Shown here: piece after piece, positions 44,544 through 54,842 of the stretch
Layout of the letters: each line of letters starts with the position of its first letter
How positions within the stretch are numbered: the first letter of the stretch is position 1
Source of the DNA: CAZDYI01 sp964509765
Lineage (GTDB): Bacteria > Pseudomonadota > Gammaproteobacteria > Tethybacterales > Tethybacteraceae
Reading direction: 5' to 3'
Length of the DNA: 61,661 bases
Assembly: GCA_964509765.1 (NCBI GenBank)
Contig: CAZDYI010000139.1
Location: forward strand, 1-61,661
Notes under the pieces: generated by a model
The model's database searches: none
What the model was told of the DNA's origin: nothing
The model's input: only the letters and a program-made list of their open reading frames with translations
Program-made: the position numbers and the translations under genes

Positions 44544-46351
44544 TCATTCCGGCAACAGGAACGAGGCACCTTGCTCGGGGCTGTCGGCGCTCTTGCGCAT
44601 CAGCGAGAACATCTCCCGGCCGCAGCCCTCGTCGCTGCCATCGGGGGGAGCTGACGGCTCGCGGCTTTCCAGGTCCTCGGCCTCGCACTCGAGCGTGCAC
44701 TCCTCGCAGTCGAAGGTGATCATGTCGCCCTCGCGGACCCTGGCGATGTTGCCGCCTGCGGTGGCCTCGGGGCTGAGGTGGATGGCCGCCGGAACGGAGC
44801 CCGACGCGCCCGACATCCTGCCGTCGGTGACCAGCGCGACCTTGCGCCCCTTGGACTGGAGGACGGCAAGTCCGGGCGAGAGCTTGTGGAGCTCCGGCAT
44901 CCCGTTCGAGCGCACGCCCTGGTGGCGCACGACCGCGACCATGTCCCGGTCGAGCCCGCCGGCGAGCATGTCGAGGAGCTGGCGCTGGCTGTCGCAGACG
45001 ACCGCCGGCGCCCTGATCCTCATGTCCTCGGGGCGCATCGCGCTTACCTTGACGATCGACCGACCGAGGTTGCCCGTAAGCAGCCTGATCCCGCCCGTGG
45101 GGGAGAAGGGATCGGCAACCGGCCGCAAGACAGAGTCGTCCCTGTCGATGTCGCCGATGTGCAGGGTCTCCAGCCCGGCGGTCTCGCACACGGTCGACTT
45201 GGACACGTAGTTGTCGCGGAGGCCCGGTCCGCAGACGGTCATCACGTCGTCGTGCATCAGCCCGGCCTCGGTAAGCTCGGAGATGACGAACTGAATGCCG
45301 CCAGAGTCGCGGAAGTGGTTGACGTCTGCCTCGCCGTTGGGGTAGACGCGCGCAAGCAGCGGGACCGCGGCCGAGAGGTCGGCGAAGTCCTGCCAGTCGA
45401 CCTGTATGCCGGCCGCGCGCGCGATCGCGACGAGGTGGATGGTGTGGTTCGTCGACCCTCCCGTCGCGAGCAGGCCGGCGATCGCGTTGACCACGGCCTT
45501 CTCGTCGACTATCCTGCCGATGGCGCACTGCCCGTCGGCGTGCCTCGCGAGCTCAAGCGCGCGCATTGTCGCCACCTTGGTGAACAAGTCGCGCAACGGG
45601 TTGCCCGGGTTGATGAACGTCGACCCCGGCAGGTGCAGGCCGAGCACCTCCATGAACATCTGGTTCGAGTTCGCGGTCCCGTAGAAGGTGCAGGTTCCCG
45701 GCGAGTGGTAGGAGGCCGACTCGGCCTGCAGCAGCTCGATGCGCGCGGCCTTGCCCGCGGCGAACTTCTTGCGGACCTCGGCCTTCTCCTTGTTGGGCAG
45801 CCCCGAGGGCATCGGCCCGCCGGGGACGAACAGGGTCGGCAGGTGGCCGAAGGAAAGCGCGCCGATCATCAGGCCCGGGACGATCTTGTCGCAGATCCCG
45901 AGCATCAGCGCCGCGTCGTACATCGAGTGCGAAAGCGCGACCGCGGTCGACATTGCGATCACGTCGCGCGAGAACAGCGACAGCTCCATGCCGGCCTGGC
46001 CCTGGGTGACGCCGTCGCACATCGCCGGCGTCGCGCCCGCGACCTGGGCGGTGCCTCCAAACTCCCGCGCGGCCTCGCGGATGATTTCGGGGAAGCGCTC
46101 GTAGGGCTGGTGGGCCGAAAGCATGTCGTTGTACGCGGTGACTATCGCGACGTTGTGCGTCTTTTCGCCGGCGATGCGCTCCTTGTCCACGGCGCCGCAG
46201 GCGGCGAAGCCGTGCGCGAGGTTCGAGCACGACAGCGCCGTCCTCACCCGGCCCTTGCTTCTGGCGGCGTCTATCCTCTTGAGGTAAGCGGCCCTCGTCT
46301 TCGAGCTGCGCTTTTCGATGCGCGCGGTCACCTCCGAGAGCGCCCGCGCGG

Positions 46352-46355
<4 letters not shown>
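44544..46355 (-). CDS. edd: Phosphogluconate dehydratase
   Basis: 603 residues. It dehydrates 6-phosphogluconate to KDPG, using an Fe-S cluster. Family blocks are intact: VTAYNDMLSAHQPY, GVTQGQAGMELSLFSRDVIAMS, CTFYGTANSNQMFMEVLGLH and VTDGRMSGASGSVPAAIH. The GTG start overlaps the zwf stop (GTGA), giving the order zwf-edd without an intervening pgl. IlvD-type dehydratases are related but this length and C-terminus fit Edd. Confidence 0.94.
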
Positions 46356-47777
<1,422 letters not shown>

Positions 47778-47779
<2 letters not shown>

Positions 47780-48245
47780 GGCCAAGCGAATATCTTACTT
47801 TGCGGCGCTTCTCGCCCTCTGCCTTGCCGCCGGCGCGGAGGGGATGCGCTCCGTCACGCTCGAGGTCGCAGGAAGGAGCGTCGAGCTCGAGATTGCCGAC
47901 ACCGTCCGCGAGCGCAGCGTCGGCCTATCCAACCGGGACCGCCTCGAGGAGGGCGCCGGCATGCTCTTTGTCTACGCTGAGCCGGCCAAGCCGTGCTTCT
48001 GGATGAAGGAGACCTTCATCCCGCTCGACGCGGCGTTCATCGACCTTGATGGCGAGTACGTGATGGTCGCGACCATGGAGCCCGAGTCCCTCGACCCGCA
48101 CTGCCCGCTGCACTCGGTAAAATGGGTCATAGAGATGCCGGCTGGCTGGTTCGCGCTCAACGGGGTCTCGCCAGGAAGCAGGGTGAGCAGGGAGACAATG
48201 GACACGCTTCGGAAGATCTCGGGCGCGGCGGCCCTCGTCGAGTGA
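47778..48245 (+). CDS. Secreted DUF192 protein
   Basis: 155 residues with a signal peptide (about 1-24, YFAALLALCLAAGAEG). The DUF192 core is plain: RSVGLSNRDRLEEGAGMLF, CFWMKETFIPLDAAFID, VEMPAGWF-like VIEMPAGWFALNGV. The family is common and uncharacterised; several members are periplasmic. Its ATG overlaps that of zwf (CATG), and its stop overlaps the next gene (GTGA). Confidence 0.88.
47792..47797 (-). promoter_or_regulatory. -10 element of zwf-edd, inside the DUF192 gene
   Basis: TAAGAT on the minus strand, 12 bases before the zwf ATG; GATATT three bases nearer is an alternative. Either predicts a leaderless or near-leaderless mRNA. Confidence 0.4.
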
Positions 48246-48718
48246 TACCGGGCGCGGCGGCGCGGAGCGCGGCCTGGCTTGCGGCCGCCGCCGCGCTGTC
48301 CGCGACCCCGGTCATCCCTGCGGCGGCGCAGCAGAACATCGACTACTTCTCGGGCGCGTTCGACTGCGCCTGGCTCGAGGATGAGTACGAGCGGATCCTG
48401 GCAGCAAACGAACGGCCGGAGCAGCTCAACTTCGGCGGGGTGACCGTCGCCAAGGTCGTCACCGCCCCGATGTTCGTGATAGAGAGGATCATGGGGCTGG
48501 AGTTCGAGGAGCCGAAGGCGCCGTCGATCGGCGGCTCGGTCAACTTCAGCGGAGCCGTCGAGGACGTCGAGGCGGCCTCGCGCAGGAAGAACTGCTACCA
48601 GCTCAGCGACCGTATCCTCACCGAGCGCGACGAGGGCAAGCTGTCGTCCGTCCGTCCCGCTCCGGTTCGCAGCGTGCTCGAGGAAATGGAAAGTCGCAGG
48701 AACGAGCGGAGGCGCTAG
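48242..48718 (+). CDS. Small secreted protein, unknown function
   Basis: 158 residues. A signal peptide is likely (RSAAWLAAAAALSATPVIPAAA, cut before QQNID). The mature part is polar with two Cys (FDCAWLED and RKNCYQLSD) that could form a disulfide, and a charged C-terminus rich in Arg and Glu. No family recognised. The GTG overlaps the DUF192 stop (GTGA), so both are probably exported together. Its stop and the thrC stop share CTAG. Confidence 0.65.
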   Translation: MIPGAAARSAAWLAAAAALSATPVIPAAAQQNIDYFSGAFDCAWLEDEYERILAANERPEQLNFGGVTVAKVVTAPMFVIERIMGLEFEEPKAPSIGGSVNFSGAVEDVEAASRRKNCYQLSDRILTERDEGKLSSVRPAPVRSVLEEMESRRNERRR

Positions 48719-49824
48719 CCCTCGATCGCCTCGCGCAGGCTCTCGGCGTCGGTGGCGGCCTCGATGTGGCCGTCGGTCGACGAGAAGACGTCCGGGTCCT
48801 TGAGGCCGTGGCCGGTCAGGGTGCAGACCGCTACAGACCCTCCCTCGATCCTGCCCGCCTTGGCTTCGGCGATCACGCCTGCGAGTCCCGCGGCCGAGGA
48901 GGGCTCGCAGAAGATCCCCTCGGTAGAGGCTAGCTCGGCCTGAACCGCAAGCAGAGTCTCGTCGTCCGCCGCGAGGAACCTGCCGCCGGATTCCGCAACC
49001 GCCATGCGGGCCGCGTCCCAGGACTGCGGGTTGCCGATCCTTATCGCCGTCGCGACGGTCTCGGGGTTTTCCACCGGCGCTCCGTCGACGAACGGCGCAG
49101 AGCCGCTCGCCTGAACCCCGATCATCACCGGCGTGCTGTCAGCAGCCGGGCTGCCCTTTCCGAGCAGTCCGCAGTCGCCCGAGCACCAGGCGCAGGCTTC
49201 TGTCCCCCGGCCGGCCGCCTCGCAGTACCCCATCCAGTGCGCTGTGATGTTGCCCGCGTTGCCGACCGGAAGCGCGTGCGCGTCGGGAACCCTTCCGAGC
49301 TGCGCGATCACCTCGAAGGCGATCGTCTTCTGTCCCTGCAGCCGCATCGGGTTGATCGAGTTGACGTTGGCGTATCCGCGCTCGCCGAGTTCCCTTACGG
49401 CCTTCATCGCGACGTCAAAGTTGCCGTCGACGGAGATGATCCTCGCGCCGTGGGCATGCGCCTGCGCGAGCTTGCCGGCCGCGACCTTGCCCTTGGGCAG
49501 CAGCACCGCGCAGCGCATCCCGGCCCGCGCGGAGTACGCCGCTGCGGATGCGGACGTGTTGCCGGTCGACGCGCAGAGAACGATCTCCTCGCCCTTGTTC
49601 CTCGCCGCGGTGATCGCAACCGCCATGCCGCGGTCCTTGAACGAGCCGGTCGGGTTGAGGCCCTCGAACTTGCACCATATCTCGACGTTGATCCCGTGGC
49701 GCTCCGGAATGTGCTCCAGGCGGAGCAGGGGGGTGTTGCCCTCGCCGAGCGTGACCGGACTGTCGCGGACCTCCTCGGGCAGCCTCTCCGAAAAGGAGGC
49801 GATGACCCCGGCGCGGCCGCTCAT
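48715..49824 (-). CDS. thrC: Threonine synthase
   Basis: 369 residues. It converts O-phosphohomoserine to threonine with PLP. The PLP lysine is K63 in NPTGSFKDRG, followed by CASTGNTSASAAAY and the phosphate-binding LPVGNAGNITAHW. Type II (short) form. The ATG overlaps the hom stop (ATGA). thrB is not in the window. Confidence 0.94.
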   Translation of the reverse strand: MSGRAGVIASFSERLPEEVRDSPVTLGEGNTPLLRLEHIPERHGINVEIWCKFEGLNPTGSFKDRGMAVAITAARNKGEEIVLCASTGNTSASAAAYSARAGMRCAVLLPKGKVAAGKLAQAHAHGARIISVDGNFDVAMKAVRELGERGYANVNSINPMRLQGQKTIAFEVIAQLGRVPDAHALPVGNAGNITAHWMGYCEAAGRGTEACAWCSGDCGLLGKGSPAADSTPVMIGVQASGSAPFVDGAPVENPETVATAIRIGNPQSWDAARMAVAESGGRFLAADDETLLAVQAELASTEGIFCEPSSAAGLAGVIAEAKAGRIEGGSVAVCTLTGHGLKDPDVFSSTDGHIEAATDAESLREAIEG

Positions 49825-51125
49825 CGGTTGTGCGGGACGGCGATCGGCATGACGGCCGGCTCGCCTACGGTCTCCTCGAGCGCGGCGATCCTGCCCGCCG
49901 CCTCGACCGCGGCGCTCCACTTGCACTCGTGCAGCAGCACGGCGACGTCGACCTTCTCGCCCTCTATCGACTCGCCCTGGTGCATACCCTCGATCGAGAT
50001 GCCGGCTTCGGAGAGTATCGAGGTGACCTTGACCATCACTCCGGCTACGTCCAGGACCCGCGCGCGGACGTAGGCCTGGCAGGGGACGTCGTGCGGGGGG
50101 ACCGTCTTGGCCCCGTTGGCCCCCGGAACCTGCGGGCCGCCGCCGTTTTCCGCCCGCAGGGCGGCCTCGACGATGTCGCTCATCACCGCCGAGGCGGTGG
50201 GCCTCGCGCCGGCGCCGGCGCCGACGAGCATCATCTCTCCGGCCGCCTCGGAGTCGACGAGCACCGCGTTGGTGCTTCCGTCGATCTTCGCAAGCGGGTG
50301 CCGCAGGTCGACCAGCGCCGGCGTAACCCAGACTAGGGCGGAGCCGTCGCCCTCGCGCCTTGCGGTCGCGATCAGCTTGACCGCGTATCCGAACTCGGCG
50401 GCGAGCTCCTCGTCGGCCGGGTCGGACCCGCGTATGCCGCGCACCTCCAGGCCCTCCATGGTCAGCTCCGTCCCGAACGCGAGCCGCGACATGATCACCG
50501 CCTTGTGCGCGGCGTCCAGGCCGTCGATGTCGAGCGTCGGGTCGGCCTCGGCGTAGCCCTCAGCCGTCGCCGCGGCCAGCGCCTCGTCGAAGCCGATCCC
50601 CTCTGCGGACATCCTCGTGAGGATGTAGTTGCATGTGCCGTTGACTATCCCCATGACTGAGCTGATCCGGTCGCCTGATAGTGAGTCGCGCAGGACGCGG
50701 ATGGCTGGGATGCACCCCGCGACCGCGGCCTCGAAGTAGACCGCGCCGCCTGCCTGGCCCCCGCCGAGCAGCCGCTCGCCGTGGGTCGCGAGCAGGGCCT
50801 TGTTCGCGGTGATGAGCGGCAGGCCGCGCTCGGCGCACGCGAGCGCGCACTCGAGCGCCTCGTCGGTCCCGCCCATGAGCTCGACCGCTGCGTCGACCCC
50901 GGGCTGCGAGACCGCCTCGCGCCAGTCGGCGAACACCGGCACGCCGCCGCCGGTGCGCTCCTTCGCGCGGCCGACGTTCCTCGCGCACGCCGAGACCACC
51001 TTGGGCCTGACTCCGCTCCTTTCCGCGATCAGGTCCGCGTTCTCCCTGACCAGGTCGCAGACGCTGCCGCCAACCGTGCCCGTTCCGAGCAGGGCGATGC
51101 CGAACTCCCGCGCGCCGCCGCTCAC
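49821..51125 (-). CDS. hom: Homoserine dehydrogenase with ACT domain
   Basis: 434 residues. It reduces aspartate semialdehyde to homoserine. NAD(P)-binding LLGTGTVGGSV starts at 12, catalytic GIVNGTCNYILTRM and EADPTLDIDGLDAAHK follow, and an ACT regulatory domain occupies about 350-425, consistent with threonine feedback. GTG start. No attenuator leader is possible in the 26-base spacer to the divergent gene. Confidence 0.95.
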   Translation of the reverse strand: MSGGAREFGIALLGTGTVGGSVCDLVRENADLIAERSGVRPKVVSACARNVGRAKERTGGGVPVFADWREAVSQPGVDAAVELMGGTDEALECALACAERGLPLITANKALLATHGERLLGGGQAGGAVYFEAAVAGCIPAIRVLRDSLSGDRISSVMGIVNGTCNYILTRMSAEGIGFDEALAAATAEGYAEADPTLDIDGLDAAHKAVIMSRLAFGTELTMEGLEVRGIRGSDPADEELAAEFGYAVKLIATARREGDGSALVWVTPALVDLRHPLAKIDGSTNAVLVDSEAAGEMMLVGAGAGARPTASAVMSDIVEAALRAENGGGPQVPGANGAKTVPPHDVPCQAYVRARVLDVAGVMVKVTSILSEAGISIEGMHQGESIEGEKVDVAVLLHECKWSAAVEAAGRIAALEETVGEPAVMPIAVPHNR

Positions 51126-51138
51126 GCCGCCCGTCCAG

Positions 51139-51144
51139 TAAGAT
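51139..51144 (+). promoter_or_regulatory. -10 element for the Mth938-like gene
   Basis: TAAGAT seven bases before the GTG at 51152, so transcription could start at the GTG itself. Confidence 0.4.
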
Positions 51145-51151
51145 TTGCTGC

Positions 51152-51526
51152 GTGAAGCTCCACCTCGAGCAGCCCGACGGGCTGAGGATAACCAAGCACG
51201 GTCCGGGCTGGGTCGAGGTCAACGGCGAGAGGCACGAGGGCGCCGTGATGGTCGGCGCGGACTCCTGCCGCGCGATCGGCGCCGATATCGGCGGCTTCGC
51301 CGACCTCAGCGGGGAACACCCCGTCGCCAGGGAGGTGATCGGCCGGGCGCCGGCGGTCGTCCTCGTCGGAACGGGCACGTCTTTCGCGCTCGCGCCCGCG
51401 TCCTTCGTCCAGGCGTGCGCCGAGGCCGGGATAGGGGTCGAGTCGATGGACACCGCCGCGGCCTGCCGGACCTACAACGTGCTTTCTGGCGAGGACCGCC
51501 ACGCGGTCGCGCTGCTTTTTCACTGA
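51152..51526 (+). CDS. Mth938/NDUFAF3-like (DUF498) protein
   Basis: 124 residues. The family core is clear: VVLVGTGTSFALAP, GIGVESMDTAAACRTYNVLSG and a short C-terminal strand with EDRHAVALLFH. Bacterial members are uncharacterised; the eukaryotic relative helps assemble respiratory complex I. Single gene, divergent from hom. GTG start. Confidence 0.85.
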   Translation: MKLHLEQPDGLRITKHGPGWVEVNGERHEGAVMVGADSCRAIGADIGGFADLSGEHPVAREVIGRAPAVVLVGTGTSFALAPASFVQACAEAGIGVESMDTAAACRTYNVLSGEDRHAVALLFH

Positions 51527-51541
51527 GGCCCCTTCGGGGCC
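51527..51541. terminator. GC hairpin just after the Mth938-like gene
   Basis: GGCCCC-TTC-GGGGCC, a perfect six-base-pair stem beginning right after the stop codon. No T-run. A second small hairpin (GGGCG/CGCCC) lies at 51563-51578 and a third (CTTCAG/CTGAAG) at 51640-51654 beside the convergent gene's stop. The remaining bases up to 51659 hold nothing I recognise. Confidence 0.45.
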
Positions 51542-51659
51542 GCCGTCCGGAAGTTCCATGAGGGGCGGATTATCGCCCAGCGGCCCCCCGGCAGCTCCTT
51601 GCCCCTTTCGCTGCAGGCCGCAGGCTTGAACCGGTCTTCCTTCAGACACTGAAGCAGAT

Positions 51660-51809
51660 TCAATCATCATCCCAGTCATCGAAGTCATCGTCGCGGTGTC
51701 TGTGCGAGCCGAACAGGATCTCGAAGATCATTGCGCCCACGAACCCGAGCGCCTTTAGCAGGAACAGCCCGGCGAACAGCAGGCCCAGCAGCAGGAGCGC
51801 CTGGCCCAT
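51660..51809 (-). CDS. Tiny membrane protein with acidic tail
   Basis: 49 residues. A single long hydrophobic segment (about 3-33, ALLLLGLLFAGLFLLKALGF) is followed by SHRHRDDDFDDWDDD. No family recognised. The ATG overlaps the previous gene's stop (TGATG), which supports it being real and coupled. Confidence 0.6.
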   Translation of the reverse strand: MGQALLLLGLLFAGLFLLKALGFVGAMIFEILFGSHRHRDDDFDDWDDD

Positions 51810-52075
51810 CAGCCAGGTCCGTCGCCGTCTGAGTCCTGGACAGTCAGCTTGAAGACGCGGTCGCAGTGCGGGCACGCGACGCCCTTGCCGCCGTCGACCC
51901 TTTCCCCGAAATCAAGGGCGTCCTCGATGCACCAGTCCCCGCATTCCTCTTCCCAATCCTCCTCGTAGCCGTCGTCGCCGGACGCGCCGAGAAAGTACGA
52001 GACGGCGCCGCCGGCGAGCCGGCCCACAAGCCATCCAAAAAGGAGCAGGACCAGCAGCGCGGCCACGAGGCCCAT
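51809..52075 (-). CDS. Small membrane protein with acidic, cysteine-bearing tail
   Basis: 88 residues. One hydrophobic segment (about 3-30) leads into an acidic region (YEEDWEEECGDWCIEDALD) and a CPHCDRVFKL motif, which looks like half of a zinc ribbon; the two earlier cysteines could complete it. No family recognised. A good Shine-Dalgarno (GGGAGG, 52086-52081) lies five bases before the ATG. It follows the aminotransferase at 48 bases and is coupled to the next tiny gene. Confidence 0.62.
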   Translation of the reverse strand: MGLVAALLVLLLFGWLVGRLAGGAVSYFLGASGDDGYEEDWEEECGDWCIEDALDFGERVDGGKGVACPHCDRVFKLTVQDSDGDGPG

Positions 52076-52123
52076 CAGCGCCTCCCTTTTGTTTTCAGCG
52101 TGCCGGCTGGGGCGGCGCGGCCG

Positions 52124-53326
52124 CTAGGAAAGCGACCTGGCAATCCGCTCGAGGGCTGCGTCGACCTGCTCGTCGTCCGCGGCAAACGAGATCCGGAACG
52201 ACCCTGCCGAGCCGAACGCCGTGCCCGGCACCGCGGCGACGCCGAAGTCCTTGAGCAGGTACCTGCAGTACGCCTCGTCGTCCGCGCTCTCGATCTTGCC
52301 GGCCTCGTGCAGATTGTTGATCGCGACCTGCGCGAAGCCGAAGGCGTAGAACGCGCCGTCTATCGGCGGCAGGGTGAGGCCCTCGATGCCTTCGTACGCC
52401 GAGACCACGCGCGAGCGCCTCGCCCCGAAGGCGTCGAGCATCGGCTTGATGCAGTCGAGGTCGCTGTCGAATGCGACGGCCGCCGCGGCCTGCGCTATCG
52501 AGCAGACGTTCGAGGTCGACTGCGACTGGACCTTGGACATCGCCTTCGCCAGGGTTTCCGAAGAGGCGGAGAACCCCACGCGCCAGCCGGTCATCGCGTA
52601 CGCCTTCGCCACGCCGTTTACGATCACCGTCCGGTCGATGAGGTCGGGGCAGGCGGCGGCGAACGAGGTCGCGGACTTGCCCGAGTAGGTTACGTGCTCG
52701 TAGATCTCGTCGCTGCAGACCAGGGCCTTGGGGTACTTGGCGATCACCTCGCCGAGCGCCTTGAGCTCGCCTTCGGTGTAGACGCACCCGGACGGGTTGC
52801 ACGGGCTGTTGAGCATCACTACGCGGGTGTTGTCGCCCATTGCCTTGTCGAGCTGCTCCGCTGTTATCTTGTGGCCGGACTCGACGGGCGCGAACACGAA
52901 GACCGGCTTGCCGCCGCAGAACTGCGCGATGTCGGGATACGAGACCCAGTACGGCGCCGGGATGACGACCTCGTCATCGTGTTTGACCACGCACTGCAGC
53001 AGGTTCATGATCGCCTGCTTGGCGCCGTTGGTCACGACGATCTGCGCGGGGTCGCACGACATCGCGTTGTCGCGCACGAGCTTGCGGCAGATCGCCTCGC
53101 GGATCTCGAGGGTGCCGGGAACGGCGGTGTACTTGGTCTGGCCGTCGGCGATCGCCTTGCGGGCCGCCTCCTTGATGTGCTCGGGGGTGTCGAAGTCGGG
53201 CTCGCCGGTCCCGAGGTTGATGACGTCCTTGCCCGCGGCCTTGAGCTCCTTGGCCAGGGTGCTTACCGCGATCGTCGGCGACGGGCGGATTCGGTTTACC
53301 CTTTCAGCAAGGGATTCGGCCTCCAT
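52124..53326 (-). CDS. Class I aminotransferase, aspartate aminotransferase type
   Basis: 400 residues. It is a PLP enzyme of the Ib (aspartate/prephenate) group: NLGTGEPDFDTPEHI, TNGAKQAI, NSPCNPSGCVY, the PLP lysine in NGVAKAYAMTGWRVGF (about 240) and the substrate Arg in SFRISFA. The Ser that normally precedes this Lys (SKAY) is Ala here, a small departure. Aspartate is the likely amino donor. Divergent from dacB with two close -10 boxes. Confidence 0.92.
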   Translation of the reverse strand: MEAESLAERVNRIRPSPTIAVSTLAKELKAAGKDVINLGTGEPDFDTPEHIKEAARKAIADGQTKYTAVPGTLEIREAICRKLVRDNAMSCDPAQIVVTNGAKQAIMNLLQCVVKHDDEVVIPAPYWVSYPDIAQFCGGKPVFVFAPVESGHKITAEQLDKAMGDNTRVVMLNSPCNPSGCVYTEGELKALGEVIAKYPKALVCSDEIYEHVTYSGKSATSFAAACPDLIDRTVIVNGVAKAYAMTGWRVGFSASSETLAKAMSKVQSQSTSNVCSIAQAAAAVAFDSDLDCIKPMLDAFGARRSRVVSAYEGIEGLTLPPIDGAFYAFGFAQVAINNLHEAGKIESADDEAYCRYLLKDFGVAAVPGTAFGSAGSFRISFAADDEQVDAALERIARSLS

Positions 53327-53338
53327 CGGTGCGTTTTC

Positions 53339-53344
53339 ATTCTA
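53339..53344 (-). promoter_or_regulatory. -10 element of the aminotransferase gene
   Basis: TAGAAT on the minus strand, 12 bases before the ATG at 53326. Predicts a leader of about five bases. Confidence 0.45.
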
Positions 53345-53354
53345 GCAGGTGAAA

Positions 53355-53360
53355 TATATT
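53355..53360 (+). promoter_or_regulatory. -10 element of dacB-argH
   Basis: TATATT nine bases before the dacB ATG at 53370. With the TAGAAT on the other strand it forms a 43-base divergent promoter region. Confidence 0.45.
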
Positions 53361-53369
53361 TAAGCCCGC

Positions 53370-54827
53370 ATGAGATCGCTTGCGACGGCCCTCGCGCTTG
53401 CGGCGTCCGTTGCGCTGCCCATGGTCCCGGCCCCGGGCGGCGCGTCGGCCGACACCGCCCAGCTGCTGCCCAAGGAGGTGGCGCGGATACTCAAGAAGCA
53501 CGGCCTGCCCGCCTCGCAGACGGGGATCTACCTCGCCTGGGACCGCGGCGAGCCGATCGCGATGCTCAACGTCGACCGGCCGTTCAACCCCGCCTCGTCG
53601 GTCAAGCTCGTGACCAGCATGGCGGCCCTCGACCTGCTCGGCCCGGGGCACACCTGGAAGACCAGCATCCTCACCGCTGCCCCGGTCGTCGACGGCAGCC
53701 TGCGCGGCGACCTCTACCTGCGCGGCGAGGGCGACCCGTACCTGACCAACGAGCGCCTCGCGCACCTGGTGCTCGGCCTGCGGCGCCGCGGCATCGAGTC
53801 CGTCGCCGGCGACGTCGTAATCGACGACACCCTGTTCGACCTCGGCCCCTTCGACCCGGCGTCGTTCGACGGGCGGGGGACGAGGACCTACAACGCCGCG
53901 CCGGGCGCGTCGGTCGTCAACTTCGGCTCGACCAGGGTCGTCATCCACGTCGCCGACGGCGAGGCCGAGGCCTTCCTCGAGCCGCCCTCGACGACCTTCG
54001 AGTTCGTAAACCAGCTGCAGCTGCGGCGCGCCAAGTGCAGCGGCAACTGGCGGGGCAGGATCAGGGAGCGGCTGTCGCGCAACCCGGACGGGACCGCCCG
54101 GCTGGTGCTCTCGGGCAGCTACCCGAGCGGCTGCGGCGAGCAGAGCTACTACCTGCTCGGCCAGAGCGACCCCGCGGCGCACCTCGCGGGCGCGGTGACG
54201 AGGATCTTCTCCGAGGTCGGCGGGACCGTCCTGGGCGGCTGGCGCAAGGAGCGCACCCCGCGCAACGCCAAGGCGGTCGTGACAGAGGAGTCGCAGACCC
54301 TCGCCGAGGCCATCCGCGGCATGAACAAGTTCTCGAACAACTTCATGGCGCGCAACATCTTCCTTTCGCTCGGCTCGGACGGCAACGGCTCCCCGAGCAG
54401 CCTCGCGAGCTCGCGCGAGGCGATGGCCGGCTGGTTCGAGCGGATGGGCGTGGCGACCTCGGGCCTGCACGTCGACAACGGCTCGGGCCTGTCGCGCAGC
54501 TCGCGCCTGACCCCGCGGCAGTTCGGCGAGTCGATGCTCGACTTCAGCAGGAGGCCGTACAAGCACGAGCTGATCTCCTCGCTCGCCGTGCTCGGCAGGG
54601 ACGGGACCGCGAGGCGCTGGAACAAGAGGAGGCAGTCCGAGGGCAACGCCCACATCAAGACCGGCACGCTCGCGAACGCGCGCTCGACGGTCGGCTTCGT
54701 CCACAACCCCTCCGGCGACATAGTCTTCGTGATGATGGTCGAGACCCGCGGCACGGCCGCGGCGCGGCGCGCGATCCAGGACCTGCTCGACTGGAGCTAC
54801 AGGCTTTCGTCGCAGCAGGCATCCTAG
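53370..54827 (+). CDS. dacB: D-alanyl-D-alanine carboxypeptidase/endopeptidase (PBP4 type)
   Basis: 485 residues with a signal peptide (to about 27, GGASA). It is a class C penicillin-binding protein that trims or cuts peptidoglycan cross-links in the periplasm. S76-S-V-K79 is the SxxK motif, SNN in NKFSNNFMARN lies near 321 and KTG in HIKTGTL near 431. The large insert between SxxK and SxN typical of PBP4 is present. Confidence 0.93.
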   Translation: MRSLATALALAASVALPMVPAPGGASADTAQLLPKEVARILKKHGLPASQTGIYLAWDRGEPIAMLNVDRPFNPASSVKLVTSMAALDLLGPGHTWKTSILTAAPVVDGSLRGDLYLRGEGDPYLTNERLAHLVLGLRRRGIESVAGDVVIDDTLFDLGPFDPASFDGRGTRTYNAAPGASVVNFGSTRVVIHVADGEAEAFLEPPSTTFEFVNQLQLRRAKCSGNWRGRIRERLSRNPDGTARLVLSGSYPSGCGEQSYYLLGQSDPAAHLAGAVTRIFSEVGGTVLGGWRKERTPRNAKAVVTEESQTLAEAIRGMNKFSNNFMARNIFLSLGSDGNGSPSSLASSREAMAGWFERMGVATSGLHVDNGSGLSRSSRLTPRQFGESMLDFSRRPYKHELISSLAVLGRDGTARRWNKRRQSEGNAHIKTGTLANARSTVGFVHNPSGDIVFVMMVETRGTAAARRAIQDLLDWSYRLSSQQAS

Positions 54828-54842
54828 GGAGGGCGGAAGCGC

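Noticed and set aside
51126..51151. Threonine attenuator or leader peptide before hom
   Set aside because: Only 26 bases separate hom from the divergent gene, too short for a leader peptide and terminator.
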